NCBI RefSeq assembly: GCF_000737785.1
Contig: NZ_JPRO01000001.1
Span: 434,001 to 498,000, forward strand
Reading direction: 5' to 3'
Length of the DNA stretch: 64,000 nt
Source of the DNA: Chryseobacterium luteum
GTDB taxonomy: Bacteria > Bacteroidota > Bacteroidia > Flavobacteriales > Weeksellaceae
Shown: in pieces, positions 8,730 to 18,516 of the stretch
Layout of the letters: each line of letters opens with the position of its first letter
Position numbering within the stretch: position 1 is the first letter of the stretch
Notes under the pieces: generated by a model
What the model was told of the DNA's origin: nothing
The model's database searches: none
Seen by the model: the letters and a program-made list of their open reading frames with translations, nothing else
Position numbers and translations under genes: made by a program

Positions 8730-10640
8730 TTAATCAACATCTTTATTTAAAAATCTGTTCTCTCTTACCTGCATGGATCCGTTGTTGTCAGACAGATACG
8801 TATTGATATTCTGATCTGAGGCATTGGTCCCGTCGATAACGATATTCTTTCTTTTGAAAGCCGGTACAGATTCGAATTCACTTGTACTGTCAAAGCTCTG
8901 ATAGCGGGAATTGAATTCTTTTAATTTATTTCTTCTCTCCAAAATTCTTTCCTGGTCAACTGCTTTATTCACAAAAGTGAACTCTGATTCTGCAGGTTTT
9001 GGAGTTTCAATTTCTATTTTTTCTTCAAAAGAAGGTTTGGTTTCAGCTTTTGGCTCTTCCTGTCTTGTGTGGAAGATGGCTTCAGCCGCCTGAACCGGAA
9101 TTTCAACTGCGCTTACAGGAGCCGTAAACTCTGCTTTTGGCTGTCCGAAATCTGTCTTAGGCTCATTGGATGAAGGCTGGTTGTTTACAAAGAAACTGAA
9201 TTCAACAGGTTTTTCATCTGAGAAAGCATGGGTTGCCGGTGTAGACGGAGTTTCATCTTTTCTGGCATCAAAATCAAATTTGAAAGACTCAATTTCCAGA
9301 TCATTAGGATCTTCTCCTTCATCATCGTAAGAGAATAGGCTGTAAGATTCTTCTTCCGCCGATTCTTTTTCATTTTTCCAGTTGTTCTGTGTATCTTCCT
9401 CTTTATCAAAGAATTTTACTTCTGTTTTAATTTCTTCTTCCTCAATGACCATTTTTTTTTCCGAAGAAGTCATACGGAACTGCGGAGTGTCATTGTCTTC
9501 GTCATCCAGTCTGAAGGTGTGTTTTCCTCCGAAATCACGTGTTGTTTCAGCAGTTGTTTCTCTTTCTTCTCTTGTCTTAAAAGGAGAGGCTTTTGGTGTC
9601 TCAAGACTGTCGTTAAGGCTGATTCTGATCTTTTCCGTAGGGCCTGCAAATCTTTTGCTGTCATTAGAAAAACCTGTAGCGATAACGAGAACGCTTACAG
9701 AATCTCCCAATTCCTCGTCAGCACCCACCCCGAAGATAATATCGGCTGTGTTTCCTGCTTCTTTCTGGATATGATCCATAATTACCCCGATCTCATCCAT
9801 GGTAACTTCTTCGGCACCGCTTCTGATCAATAGAAGAACATTTTTGGCACCTGTGATCTTGTTGTCGTTCAACAACGGGGAGTCCAGGGCTTTTTTAACA
9901 GCTTCTTCGGCTTTGTTCTCTCCTGAAGCAATTCCTGTAGACATCAATGCTGTACCGGAGTTCTGAAGGACAGATTTGGCATCTCTAAAGTCAATGTTTA
10001 CATCAAAGTAACCGGTAATAACTTCTGCCATTCCTTTTGCGGCATTGGTTAAAACTTCATCGGCTTTTGAGAATCCCTGCTTGAAGCCAAGGTTTCCGAA
10101 TTGCTGTCTCAGTTTATCATTATTGATCACAATAAGTGAGTCAACATTATTTCTTAGCTTTTCAAGACCGATTTCGGCCTGTTCAAGTCTTCTTTTACCT
10201 TCAAAGCTGAAGGGAACGGTAACGATACCTACCGTAAGAATTCCCATATCTTTGGCTACTTTGGCAATAACGGGAGCTGCTCCGGTACCTGTACCGCCAC
10301 CCATTCCGGCAGTAATGAACACCATTTTGGTATTCTGCCCCATGGATGCTTTGATCTCTTCAATGCTTTCAATAGCGGATTTTTCCCCAACTTCAGGATC
10401 TGCTCCGGCACCAAGACCTTCTGTGATGGTGGTGCCCAGCTGTACTTTGTTGGCAACCGGGTTATTGTCTAAAGTCTGGGCATCGGTATTACAGACTACG
10501 AAATCTACTCCGTAAATACCTTTCTCGTACATGTGCTTCAGGGCATTGTTTCCGCCACCTCCTACACCGATTACTTTTATGATGGATGAATTTCCTTTTG
10601 GCAAATCAAATGAAAATCCTTGTGTACCTATATTTTCCAT
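8730..10640 (-). CDS. ftsZ: Cell division protein FtsZ
   Basis: This tubulin-like GTPase polymerises into the Z ring at midcell. The tubulin signature GGGTGTG is at residues 114-120, the N-terminal GVGGGGNNA at 25-33, and the T7 loop is VNIDFRDAKSVL. At 636 aa it is much longer than E. coli FtsZ (383). The extra length is an acidic, low-complexity linker of roughly 300 residues, as in other Flavobacteriia. The C-terminal peptide VRENRFLNKDVD takes the place of the usual IPxFLR-type motif that binds FtsA. It directly follows ftsA. Confidence 0.98.
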   Translation of the reverse strand: MENIGTQGFSFDLPKGNSSIIKVIGVGGGGNNALKHMYEKGIYGVDFVVCNTDAQTLDNNPVANKVQLGTTITEGLGAGADPEVGEKSAIESIEEIKASMGQNTKMVFITAGMGGGTGTGAAPVIAKVAKDMGILTVGIVTVPFSFEGKRRLEQAEIGLEKLRNNVDSLIVINNDKLRQQFGNLGFKQGFSKADEVLTNAAKGMAEVITGYFDVNIDFRDAKSVLQNSGTALMSTGIASGENKAEEAVKKALDSPLLNDNKITGAKNVLLLIRSGAEEVTMDEIGVIMDHIQKEAGNTADIIFGVGADEELGDSVSVLVIATGFSNDSKRFAGPTEKIRISLNDSLETPKASPFKTREERETTAETTRDFGGKHTFRLDDEDNDTPQFRMTSSEKKMVIEEEEIKTEVKFFDKEEDTQNNWKNEKESAEEESYSLFSYDDEGEDPNDLEIESFKFDFDARKDETPSTPATHAFSDEKPVEFSFFVNNQPSSNEPKTDFGQPKAEFTAPVSAVEIPVQAAEAIFHTRQEEPKAETKPSFEEKIEIETPKPAESEFTFVNKAVDQERILERRNKLKEFNSRYQSFDSTSEFESVPAFKRKNIVIDGTNASDQNINTYLSDNNGSMQVRENRFLNKDVD

Positions 10641-10649
10641 AACTATGCT

Positions 10650-10757
10650 TTTTATAATTGATGATTGACGAATGATAACTGATGAGTGATAAATGGCGCC
10701 GGCAATAAACTGTATGCCTTTTATTTATCAATTATCAATGATCTTCTATCATTTATA
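10650..10757. repeat. Imperfect inverted repeat in ftsA-ftsZ spacer
   Basis: The left half iterates TGATGATTGACGAATGATAA-like words. The right half is the inverted counterpart, with a complement reading ATAAATGATAGAAGATCATT. They surround a short GC-richer centre (GGCGCCGGC). The spacer is non-coding and AT-rich. Confidence 0.55.
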
Positions 10758-10759
10758 TT

Positions 10760-12142
10760 TTACTCTACTTCTTCAAAGAATTTTTTAACTTTTTCCATAA
10801 GCGACTGCCCGAAGGTAAGTTTCGCTCTTCTGTTTTCCTGCTGCTCATTAACAACGGATTGCTCCTGAACGATAGCTGCGGGCTGAACGTGCTGAACTGT
10901 TTCTGTCTGTGCAGCAGCTGTTTCCGCCTTAGCCATTTCTTCTTCCATGAGCTCTTCTGTTTCGGCACCCTGCTTTTTGTCGCGGATCTTCAAACTCTCC
11001 ATCAGCAAGCCGATTGATGTAGCAAATTCCGGGCCTTTCAGGTACTGATTTTTATCGTTCGCAATATATTCGTTGGCAAAACCGATTCTGCTGTCAAAAC
11101 CTGTTGTATAGTTGGCAAGCTGACGAAGGTGTTTTAAGTTGGATCCGCCCCCTGTAAGGACAATCCCTGCGATCAGCTTTTTCTTTTGCTCAAATGCTCC
11201 GTACGCTTTTAATTCCGTGTTAACCATTTCCAGGATTTCTTCTACTCTGGCATTGATGATCTGTGCCAGGGTTTTAAGAGAGATTTCCTTATCCGGTCTT
11301 CCGTGAAGGCCGGGAATAGTAACAAATGTACTGTCTTTTTCTAATTCGGGAACTGCAGAACCGAATTTTACTTTCAATTGTTCAGCATGTTTTTCTATAA
11401 TGGAGCAGCCTTCTTTGATATCTTCCGTAATAATCCCGCCTCCGTAAGGAATTACGCAGGTATGACGGATGATATTGTCTTTGAAGATCGCAATATCTGT
11501 AGTACCGCCTCCGATGTCAACAATGGCAACGCCGGCTTCTTTTTCTTCTTTAGTTAATACAGCTTCTGAAGATGCCAGAGGTTCCAGGGTAAGAGCTTCC
11601 ATTTCCAGGCCGGCCTCTCTTACACATCTTGCGATGTTTCTGATGCTGCCCATCTGTCCTACTACCACGTGGAAGTTAGCTTCCAAACGCTTTCCGTGCA
11701 TTCCTACCGGTTCCTGAATTTCACCTTCGGAATCCACTTTATATTCCTGTGGAAGGACATGGATAATTTCTTCTCCGGGAAGCATCACCAGCTTTTTTAC
11801 CTGATCTTTCAGGGCTTCGATGTCGTCGTCTGTAATAAATTTGTCCGGATGCTCACGCATGATATAGTCGGAATGCTGCAGGGAACGGATGTGCTTTCCT
11901 GCGATACCTACCGTGACTTTGCGGATAGGAACTCCTGCGCTGGACTGTGCTTCGGAAACGGCGGCCTTGATTGAATTAATGGTCTGTGAGATATTATTCA
12001 CAATCCCTTTATGAACTCCAAGACTTTTGGCCTTTCCAACCCCGAGAACTTCTATCTTCCCGTGTGCATTCCTCCTTCCGACAATCGCGACAATCTTCGT
12101 TGTCCCGATGTCCAGACCTACTGAATACTCTTGATTTTCCAT
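10760..12142 (-). CDS. ftsA: Cell division protein FtsA
   Basis: This actin-like ATPase tethers FtsZ to the membrane and recruits later divisome proteins. It has the phosphate-1 motif VGLDIGTTKIVAIVG (residues 8-22), the phosphate-2 motif AIVDIGGGTTDIAIF and the adenosine motif IVLTGGGSNL. The C-terminal FGQSLMEKVKKFFEEVE is the amphipathic membrane-targeting helix. At 460 aa it is slightly longer than E. coli FtsA because of an Ala/Glu/Gln-rich linker before that helix. It lies between ftsQ and ftsZ. Confidence 0.98.
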   Translation of the reverse strand: MENQEYSVGLDIGTTKIVAIVGRRNAHGKIEVLGVGKAKSLGVHKGIVNNISQTINSIKAAVSEAQSSAGVPIRKVTVGIAGKHIRSLQHSDYIMREHPDKFITDDDIEALKDQVKKLVMLPGEEIIHVLPQEYKVDSEGEIQEPVGMHGKRLEANFHVVVGQMGSIRNIARCVREAGLEMEALTLEPLASSEAVLTKEEKEAGVAIVDIGGGTTDIAIFKDNIIRHTCVIPYGGGIITEDIKEGCSIIEKHAEQLKVKFGSAVPELEKDSTFVTIPGLHGRPDKEISLKTLAQIINARVEEILEMVNTELKAYGAFEQKKKLIAGIVLTGGGSNLKHLRQLANYTTGFDSRIGFANEYIANDKNQYLKGPEFATSIGLLMESLKIRDKKQGAETEELMEEEMAKAETAAAQTETVQHVQPAAIVQEQSVVNEQQENRRAKLTFGQSLMEKVKKFFEEVE

Positions 12143-12235
12143 TTTATGTCGATTTGATTTTTTTCTACTTTTTCCTTATTTTTAAACTGGGCTTTATTCC
12201 AATTGTACGCCGAATTGTCCATTCGGACTCTTTTT

Positions 12236-13195
12236 TTATTCTATTTTCACTTTTGCTTTAGGCTTTGTGGCCGCGGGCTTTTTCTCTGTTTTTTTGGTTT
12301 CCTTAGCTTTGGCTGCCGTTTTTATTTTTTCCTTCGGTTTTACTGAAGGTGTTTTTGCTTTTTTAGTTTCTGCAACTTTAGGCATAGCTTCCGGTTTTTT
12401 TGCTGCCGAAAGCAGCGGGGTCTTTGCCAGTTCAAGGTTTCCTGCTTTCAGAATACTGTCGTTTTCTTTGAAATAGGGATTTAAAGTGGTTACAATCTGG
12501 TTCTGGTATTTTACGGAAACCCTGCTGTACTTCTCGGGATCCTGGAATACAAGATATTTTTCCACGAAGGTTTTTAAGCCTTTTACTTTAAATTCAATAT
12601 TGTCAAGATCTCCTATTTCCACTTTATAATTTCCGTCGCTGGTCAGAAGGTTATAATCGTCTTTGCTTTTTGATATTCCGATAAAAAATTTTTTGCTGAA
12701 ATCGTCTTTATCAATCTTTTCTACCAGTTCTGCCAGCTTCTGATATTCATCCGGTTTAACATTTCCTGTCACCAGCATGCATGGGTGCGAATAGGTTTTG
12801 GAAATAGGAAATTCGGTTCCTTTTTCATCTACATAGAAGTCTCTTCCGTCTTTATTCAATCTGAAAACAGGAACTCTCTGCCTGATATCGAGATAGAGTT
12901 TTCCGTTCAGGTTTAAGTAGACATTGGCGCTGTCTACAGCCGGAAGTGAATTGATCTTCTTTTCAAGCGCGGGAATATTTAAATCTCCTACTTTTCCGGT
13001 AGGGTTTTCTTTTTTTACAATTTCCCGGATATCTTTTTCGTCAATGAAGTATACGGGTGTTTTTTCATTCATTTTTACAGAAATCTTATTGTCCGTGATT
13101 TTCTGGCCGCTGAATCTCTTCAATGAGAAACTCAGCAGTAATCCCAGGATGATCACTGTGACAGCAATTTTTAATATTCTGTATTTATTTTTCAT
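12236..13195 (-). CDS. ftsQ: Cell division protein FtsQ
   Basis: This 319-aa bitopic protein has one membrane helix at about residues 8-24 (IAVTVIILGLLLSF). A POTRA-like segment (IPALEKKINSLPAVDSANVY) and the FtsQ beta domain follow on the periplasmic side. It links early and late divisome proteins. The last ~65 residues are an unusual Lys/Ala/Pro-rich tail (AAKAKETKKTEKKP) that typical FtsQ proteins lack. Its gene position between murC and ftsA supports the identity. Confidence 0.92.
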   Translation of the reverse strand: MKNKYRILKIAVTVIILGLLLSFSLKRFSGQKITDNKISVKMNEKTPVYFIDEKDIREIVKKENPTGKVGDLNIPALEKKINSLPAVDSANVYLNLNGKLYLDIRQRVPVFRLNKDGRDFYVDEKGTEFPISKTYSHPCMLVTGNVKPDEYQKLAELVEKIDKDDFSKKFFIGISKSKDDYNLLTSDGNYKVEIGDLDNIEFKVKGLKTFVEKYLVFQDPEKYSRVSVKYQNQIVTTLNPYFKENDSILKAGNLELAKTPLLSAAKKPEAMPKVAETKKAKTPSVKPKEKIKTAAKAKETKKTEKKPAATKPKAKVKIE

Positions 13196-13202
13196 ATATT
13201 TT

Positions 13203-13300
13203 ATACAATGTAAAAAGTACAGTGTACTATCGTATTCTAATTAGTTACTTTATTAAATGGTCTCTGTACGTTAATACTTTTTTACATTTTACTTTGTACA
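13203..13300. repeat. Imperfect inverted repeat in murC-ftsQ spacer
   Basis: The left arm ACAATGTAAAAAGTACAGTG is mirrored by the right arm, whose complement contains AAAATGTAAAAAAGTATTAA. The right arm overlaps the last codons of murC. Its design is like the other spacers of the cluster. Confidence 0.55.
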
Positions 13301-14655
13301 GAAGAATTTATCCACTCACAAATGGGGTCGTACAGGGTATCAATATTTCCTGCGCCTACGGTGAGGAGGATGTCAAAATCTTTTTCTTTTATTTTTTCAA
13401 AAGCACCGGATAGGTCCGATTTCTCTTTTTTATCTAAATTCACTTTTTCCAGTAGCCAGCCGGATGTTATTCCTTCAAAATTTTCCTGAAGTTCTCTTGC
13501 AGGATAGATGTCGAGAAGGATCAGTTCGTCTGCTTTGCTCAGGCTTTCTGCAAATCCGTCCGCAAAATCTCTTGTTCTGCTGAAAAGATGGGGCTGGAAA
13601 ACGATTAACAGTTTTTTATCAGGATAAAAGGTTTTGACAGAGCTCACGACGGCATTGATTTCTGTCGGGTGGTGGGCATAATCGTCAATATATATTTTAC
13701 CGTTCGGATAAATATGTTTGGTATATCTTCTTTTAATTCCTTTAAAATTGGCAATGGCCTTTTTCAGGGTTTCAAAATTTACGCCTAAATTGTGAAGAAT
13801 AGCCAATGCTGCGGTTGCATTTTCCACATTATGGATTCCCGGAATATCCCACACGAAATCTTTTACGGTTTCAGAAGGGGTATGGAAATCAAAATAAATT
13901 TTATCATGATCCATACGCAGGTTGTCCGAATAGTAATCTGCTTTTTCATTTACAGCATACGTTTGGTGTTCTCTGCCGATATCCAGTCCTTTTCTTACAA
14001 ATAGCTGTCTGTCGTTTGGAACGAGCGCTGCAAACTGTTTGAAGCCTTCTTCAATCGTGTTTTTATCACCATAAATATCCAGGTGGTCTGCATCGGTGGA
14101 GGTTACCACGGCCCAGTCCGGGGAAAGGGTCAGGAAGCTTCTGTCATATTCATCTGCCTCCACTACGGAATATTGTGCTCCGTTGTAAAGGAAATTTGAT
14201 TTAAAATTTTCAGAAATTCCACCTAAAAAACAGGAAAAAGGTAGATCTGCTTCCTTGCATAAATGAGCAACCAAAGTAGAGGTTGTTGTTTTTCCGTGCG
14301 TTCCCGCGACTGCAATACAGTCTGTATTTTCTGTAATCAGGCCTAAAACTTTGGCTCTTTTTAAAACTTCAAACTGATTTTGATTTAAATAATCTAAAAT
14401 CCCAAGCTTTTTTATTGCCGGAGTATAAATGACCAATGTGTTTTCTGCCTGTAAAGAAGTGATTTTATCATCTATGACATCTTCAAAAACAATATCAATT
14501 CCTTCGCTCATCAATTGCTGAGTGAGTTTGGTGTTGGTTTTATCGTAGCCCAAAACTTTCTTACCTGAAGCATTGAAATAACGCGCCAAAGCACTCATTC
14601 CGATACCTCCGATTCCGACGAAGTAATAATTTTGATATGTTTCAAGAACTTTCAT
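13282..14655 (-). CDS. murC: UDP-N-acetylmuramate--L-alanine ligase MurC
   Basis: This 457-aa cytoplasmic Mur ligase adds the first residue (L-Ala) to UDP-MurNAc. It has an N-terminal Rossmann motif YFVGIGGIGMSALARY, the ATP P-loop VAGTHGKTTTSTLVA near residue 110, and the central EADEYDRSFL. DYAHHPTE and the FQPHLFSRT segment in the C-terminal domain are typical of MurC rather than MurD/E/F. It lies between murG and ftsQ in the dcw cluster. Confidence 0.98.
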   Translation of the reverse strand: MKVLETYQNYYFVGIGGIGMSALARYFNASGKKVLGYDKTNTKLTQQLMSEGIDIVFEDVIDDKITSLQAENTLVIYTPAIKKLGILDYLNQNQFEVLKRAKVLGLITENTDCIAVAGTHGKTTTSTLVAHLCKEADLPFSCFLGGISENFKSNFLYNGAQYSVVEADEYDRSFLTLSPDWAVVTSTDADHLDIYGDKNTIEEGFKQFAALVPNDRQLFVRKGLDIGREHQTYAVNEKADYYSDNLRMDHDKIYFDFHTPSETVKDFVWDIPGIHNVENATAALAILHNLGVNFETLKKAIANFKGIKRRYTKHIYPNGKIYIDDYAHHPTEINAVVSSVKTFYPDKKLLIVFQPHLFSRTRDFADGFAESLSKADELILLDIYPARELQENFEGITSGWLLEKVNLDKKEKSDLSGAFEKIKEKDFDILLTVGAGNIDTLYDPICEWINSSVQSKM

Positions 14656-14709
14656 AATTTATTAAAAAATTTAAAGATTAAATGATTGAAGAATTAATTC
14701 ATTATCAAA

Positions 14710-15813
14710 TTATCTCATTAACGTACTAAATATCTCATCTACAATCTCTTTTGCGGCATTGGGCTTGGCAAAATATTCCAGATTGTGAGACATTTCATTT
14801 CTTATACTTTCACTGCTGCAGATCTCATTCAGCGTATCCCAGAATTTGTCCTGCATTTCAGAATCTTTTACCATTCTTGCTGCATTTTTTTCAACCAGGT
14901 TCATGGCATTTTTGGTCTGATGGTCTTCTGCCGCGAACGGGAAGGGTACCAGAAGAACCGGTTTTTTTGCTACTGCCAGCTCTGAAATGGCAATGGCTCC
15001 GGCCCTTGAAACAATAATGTCGGCTGCGGAATAAGCCAGCTCCATATCTTTGATGAATTCCAGGATCTGGATGTTTCTACTGTTGATGCCTTTTGTTTCT
15101 TCTACAATATCTTTATAATCAAGCTTTCCTGTCTGCCAGATCAGCTGATAATCTTTTTTTACCAGTTCATTTAAATGAGATCTCCAGGCATTGTTTAATG
15201 TTCTGGAACCTAAGGAACCTCCTACGGATAGAATGGTAAGCTTATCTTTATTTAATCCCATTTTTTCTTTTGCCAGAGCTGTCTCTGCCATTCCTGTAAT
15301 GATATTCTCACGAATAGGATTCCCCAGGAACTTTATTTTTTCAGCAGGGAAGCCTTCCACTTTCGGATAAGCCGTGAAAACTGCTTTGGCTTTCTTGCTT
15401 AATATTTTATTCGTTACACCGGCATGGGCATTCTGCTCCTGGATGAAGATTGGGATTCCCATTTTACTAGCTTCGTATAAAGCCGGCCCGCTTGCAAAAC
15501 CGCCTGTTCCTACCGCAAAATCGGGAGCAAAACTTTTAATGATCCTTTTTGATTTAAATAAGCTTTTCAAAATTTTGAAAGGCAGCCCTAAATTCGATAA
15601 TATATTTCCCCTGTCGATTCCGGCGATATCAATTCCTTCAATTTTATAACCTGCCTGCGGAACTTTTTCCATTTCCATTTTTCCGTTGGCACCGATGAAC
15701 AAAAATTCCGTATCAGGAAATCTTCTTCTGATTTCATCTGCAATAGCGATAGCCGGGAAGATGTGTCCTCCTGTTCCGCCGCCGGATAATACTACTTTTA
15801 GTTTTTTGTTCAT
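14710..15813 (-). CDS. murG: UDP-N-acetylglucosamine transferase MurG
   Basis: This peripheral membrane GT-B glycosyltransferase adds GlcNAc to lipid I to make lipid II. At 367 aa it is standard length. It has the glycine-rich N-terminal motif LSGGGTGGHIFPAIAIAD, the second glycine loop VGGSLGSRTLN and the donor-binding segment VSRAGAIAISELA with PFPFAAEDHQTKNA. It is 32 bp downstream of ftsW. Confidence 0.98.
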   Translation of the reverse strand: MNKKLKVVLSGGGTGGHIFPAIAIADEIRRRFPDTEFLFIGANGKMEMEKVPQAGYKIEGIDIAGIDRGNILSNLGLPFKILKSLFKSKRIIKSFAPDFAVGTGGFASGPALYEASKMGIPIFIQEQNAHAGVTNKILSKKAKAVFTAYPKVEGFPAEKIKFLGNPIRENIITGMAETALAKEKMGLNKDKLTILSVGGSLGSRTLNNAWRSHLNELVKKDYQLIWQTGKLDYKDIVEETKGINSRNIQILEFIKDMELAYSAADIIVSRAGAIAISELAVAKKPVLLVPFPFAAEDHQTKNAMNLVEKNAARMVKDSEMQDKFWDTLNEICSSESIRNEMSHNLEYFAKPNAAKEIVDEIFSTLMR

Positions 15814-15845
15814 TTTTATTTTCTTATTGATACCGGTTGTTTGAA

Positions 15846-17084
15846 CTAAGCAATATCATTAATTTCTGCTACACTCTGTTTTTTGCCCATTCCTTCTTCA
15901 TCGTATATCTGGATTCTTGAGCTTATATTTAAGATAATTCCAAGCTGGAGGTAGGTAACCAGCATGGAGGTTCCTCCATAACTTATCAGGGGCAATGGCT
16001 GACCTGTTACCGGGATCAGATTGATGGCTACTGCAATATTTACAGAAAGCTGTATGAAGATCATCACCCCGAGACTGAGCACAAGCAGCGACCCGAAAAA
16101 CGCGGGCATTTTGCTGGCAATCATCACGATTCTGATCATCATAATAAGATAGAGACAGATCAGGAAAGCGGCACCAATAAGCCCATATTCTTCTACAATC
16201 ACGGCAAAAATAAAGTCGGAGGCAGACTGTGGGAGCATCTGCTTCAATGCACTTTTTCCAGGTCCCATTCCGGTAATTCCACCGTGAACGATAGCTGCTT
16301 TAGCCTGCATTACCTGATAGTTCTTCGCTTTTACGCTTTCGTCATCTACATCAGCTGTTTTTGCTTTGCTGGAGGTAAATGTTTCGATACGGCTCATCCA
16401 TGTATGCACCCGGTTTCCACCGATGAGGTTGGTATTTAATGCAATAATCAGAAACAGGACAATCGCTACAAATGAGGAGGAGATGAAGCCTGCAATGTAT
16501 TTCCAGTGAAGCTGCCCTATAATCAGAACAATCACGGAAACCATAAGGATCATCAATGCCGTGGAACCGTTGTCTTTTGCTACTAACACAAATACCAGCA
16601 AGATGGGGCCGAAGATGTACATAATGTTCTCAATCGGAAGCCTTTCCCGTGTTATTTTCTTGGTCAGATATCTGCAGAGATAGATGATGAGCATTAAAAA
16701 TGCAAATGACGACGGCTGAAATGAGATGGGCGTTCCCGGAATTTTCAGCCATCTTGAAGCACTTGCTCCGTCGATGGTTTGCCCGGTAAACATGGTGACA
16801 ACGAGAAGAACAATCATTAGACCGAGCAGGATACTGCTGAGCTTTCCGATGTACTCGTATTTCACCATTCCAACGACTCTCATGATCACCAGACCCAGAA
16901 CCACAAAGAACATATGCTTGATGACGTGGCCTGTAGTGGTTCCGTTATTAACGATATATTCCAGATTTGAACTCGCAGAGTATACGGGGAAAATAGAGAA
17001 AATGGAGATCACAAGGATGACCATCCAAAGTACTTTATCGCCCTTTAGCAATTCGATTCTGCTTTCTGTGTTCTGTTCGTCCAT
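15846..17084 (-). CDS. ftsW: SEDS peptidoglycan polymerase FtsW
   Basis: This 412-aa polytopic protein has about ten membrane helices and belongs to the SEDS family of glycosyltransferases that polymerise lipid II at the septum with a class B PBP. Visible signatures are SFQPSSFAFLMLIIYL, GPGKSALKQMLPQSASDFIFAV and the late PLISYGGTSMLVTYLQLGI. Its partner transpeptidase ftsI is in the same cluster. The last ~25 residues are a short cytoplasmic tail. Confidence 0.96.
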   Translation of the reverse strand: MDEQNTESRIELLKGDKVLWMVILVISIFSIFPVYSASSNLEYIVNNGTTTGHVIKHMFFVVLGLVIMRVVGMVKYEYIGKLSSILLGLMIVLLVVTMFTGQTIDGASASRWLKIPGTPISFQPSSFAFLMLIIYLCRYLTKKITRERLPIENIMYIFGPILLVFVLVAKDNGSTALMILMVSVIVLIIGQLHWKYIAGFISSSFVAIVLFLIIALNTNLIGGNRVHTWMSRIETFTSSKAKTADVDDESVKAKNYQVMQAKAAIVHGGITGMGPGKSALKQMLPQSASDFIFAVIVEEYGLIGAAFLICLYLIMMIRIVMIASKMPAFFGSLLVLSLGVMIFIQLSVNIAVAINLIPVTGQPLPLISYGGTSMLVTYLQLGIILNISSRIQIYDEEGMGKKQSVAEINDIA

Positions 17085-17096
17085 ATTTTTTGTATT

Positions 17097-17133
17097 GATG
17101 TAAAATGTATATGGTACAATGTACTTTTACATC
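17097..17133. repeat. Inverted repeat in ftsW-murD spacer
   Basis: GATGTAAAA (17097-17105) and TTTTACATC (17125-17133) are exact complements. Between them are further GTA/TAC words, and a second TTTTAC-type copy follows. It belongs to the same style of AT-rich spacer repeat as the others in the cluster. Confidence 0.6.
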
Positions 17134-17153
17134 CGACATTTTACTTTTTACAT

Positions 17154-18479
17154 TTACTTTAATACCTGCTCTTTAAACTGTTTTCCTCTGTCTTCATAGC
17201 TTTTGAACAGGTCAAAACTTGCGCAGCATGGGGAAAGCAGAACGGTATCTCCGCTTTTTGCCAGTGATTTTGATATTTTCACGGCTTCTTCCATGCTTGA
17301 AGTATCATAAATGAATTCTTTTTTGTCTTTAAAGAAGTCTATGATCTTCGTATTGTCTATTCCTAAGCAGACAATGGCTTTTACTTTTCTTTTAACGAGG
17401 TCCTCAATTTCCGAGTAATCATTTCCTTTATCTAATCCTCCAACGATCCAGACTGTTGGCGTTTTCATGCTTTCCAAGGCGTAATAGGTGGCGTTTACAT
17501 TCGTTGCCTTACTGTCGTTGATGTATTTTACTCCATTGGTCTCTGTCACGAATTCAAGTCTGTGCTCTACTGCCTGGAAAGTCATTAATGAATTTCTGAT
17601 GCTTTCATTATTGATTTTCAATATTTTACCGGCAATGGAAGCGGCTAGGCTGTTGGCAACATTGTGGTTTCCGAGAAGAGACAGCTTATCAATTTTCATT
17701 GAGAAATCATCCTCCATTTTTATCACGATCTGACCGTCATCAATGAATCCCCCTTCAGGCAATTTTTCTTTTGTGGAGAAAGGAATCATTTTTGCCTTTA
17801 TTTCCAGCTTTTCAAGGATATTTTTACTCATTTCATCATCTTTGTTGTAGATGAAGAAGTTATCATTTTCCTGGTTTTCTGCAATTCTGAATTTAGCTAA
17901 AGCATATTCTTCATAATTGTAGTTGTACTGATCCAGGTGATCCTGGGACAGATTCAGCAACAGGGAAATATAAGGTCTGAAGTTCTGAATATCATCCAAT
18001 TGGAAAGAACTTACTTCCAGAACATAATACTCATGATTTTCATCGGCCACCTGTTTTGCAAAGCTGTATCCTATGTTTCCTCCGAGTCCTACATTCAGTC
18101 CGTCATTTTTCAGGATGTAATAGATCAGGGAAGTTGTTGTTGTTTTTCCGTTGCTTCCTGTAATGGCGATGATCTTGGCATCGGTAAATTCTGAAGCAAA
18201 TTCAATTTCAGAGGAAAGTCTTATTCCTTTTTCGTGAATTTTGTGAACAATCTCTGCCTTTTTGGGAATCCCCGGGCTTTTCACGATCCAGTCGGCATTT
18301 AAAATCCTTTCTTCGTTGTGGTTTCCTTCTTCAAATTCAATTTCATTTTCTGCTAAAAACTGCTTATAGTTATCTTTAATAGCTCCTTTGTCTGAAAGAA
18401 AAACCTCCAGACCCTGTTTTTTCGCTAAATAAGCAGCTCCGCATCCGCTCTCTCCACCTCCTAAAACAACTATTTTCAT
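17154..18479 (-). CDS. murD: UDP-N-acetylmuramoylalanine--D-glutamate ligase MurD
   Basis: This 441-aa Mur ligase adds D-Glu to UDP-MurNAc-L-Ala. It has an N-terminal VLGGGESGCGAAYLA nucleotide-like motif, the ATP P-loop AITGSNGKTTTTSLIYY near residue 107, the LSQDHLDQY metal/catalytic segment and the C-terminal NDSKATNVNAT and LSPCCASFDLFKSYEDRG motifs characteristic of MurD. It lies between mraY and ftsW. Confidence 0.98.
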   Translation of the reverse strand: MKIVVLGGGESGCGAAYLAKKQGLEVFLSDKGAIKDNYKQFLAENEIEFEEGNHNEERILNADWIVKSPGIPKKAEIVHKIHEKGIRLSSEIEFASEFTDAKIIAITGSNGKTTTTSLIYYILKNDGLNVGLGGNIGYSFAKQVADENHEYYVLEVSSFQLDDIQNFRPYISLLLNLSQDHLDQYNYNYEEYALAKFRIAENQENDNFFIYNKDDEMSKNILEKLEIKAKMIPFSTKEKLPEGGFIDDGQIVIKMEDDFSMKIDKLSLLGNHNVANSLAASIAGKILKINNESIRNSLMTFQAVEHRLEFVTETNGVKYINDSKATNVNATYYALESMKTPTVWIVGGLDKGNDYSEIEDLVKRKVKAIVCLGIDNTKIIDFFKDKKEFIYDTSSMEEAVKISKSLAKSGDTVLLSPCCASFDLFKSYEDRGKQFKEQVLK

Positions 18480-18488
18480 ATCTATTTT

Positions 18489-18516
18489 GATTTAATGATT
18501 GAAAGATTTAATGATT
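18489..18516. repeat. Direct repeat in mraY-murD spacer
   Basis: GATTTAATGATT occurs at 18489-18500 and 18505-18516. It is followed by a low-complexity near-palindrome of A/T words up to about 18550. There is no coding potential. Confidence 0.6.

Noticed and set aside
9382..9774. Open frame antisense to ftsZ
   Set aside because: It is a shadow of the acidic FtsZ linker codons; no start signal or family similarity.
12210..12226. Hairpin CCGAAT/ATTCGG in the ftsQ-ftsA spacer with a T run on the plus strand
   Set aside because: The orientation is wrong for the minus-strand genes and the stem is only 6 bp.
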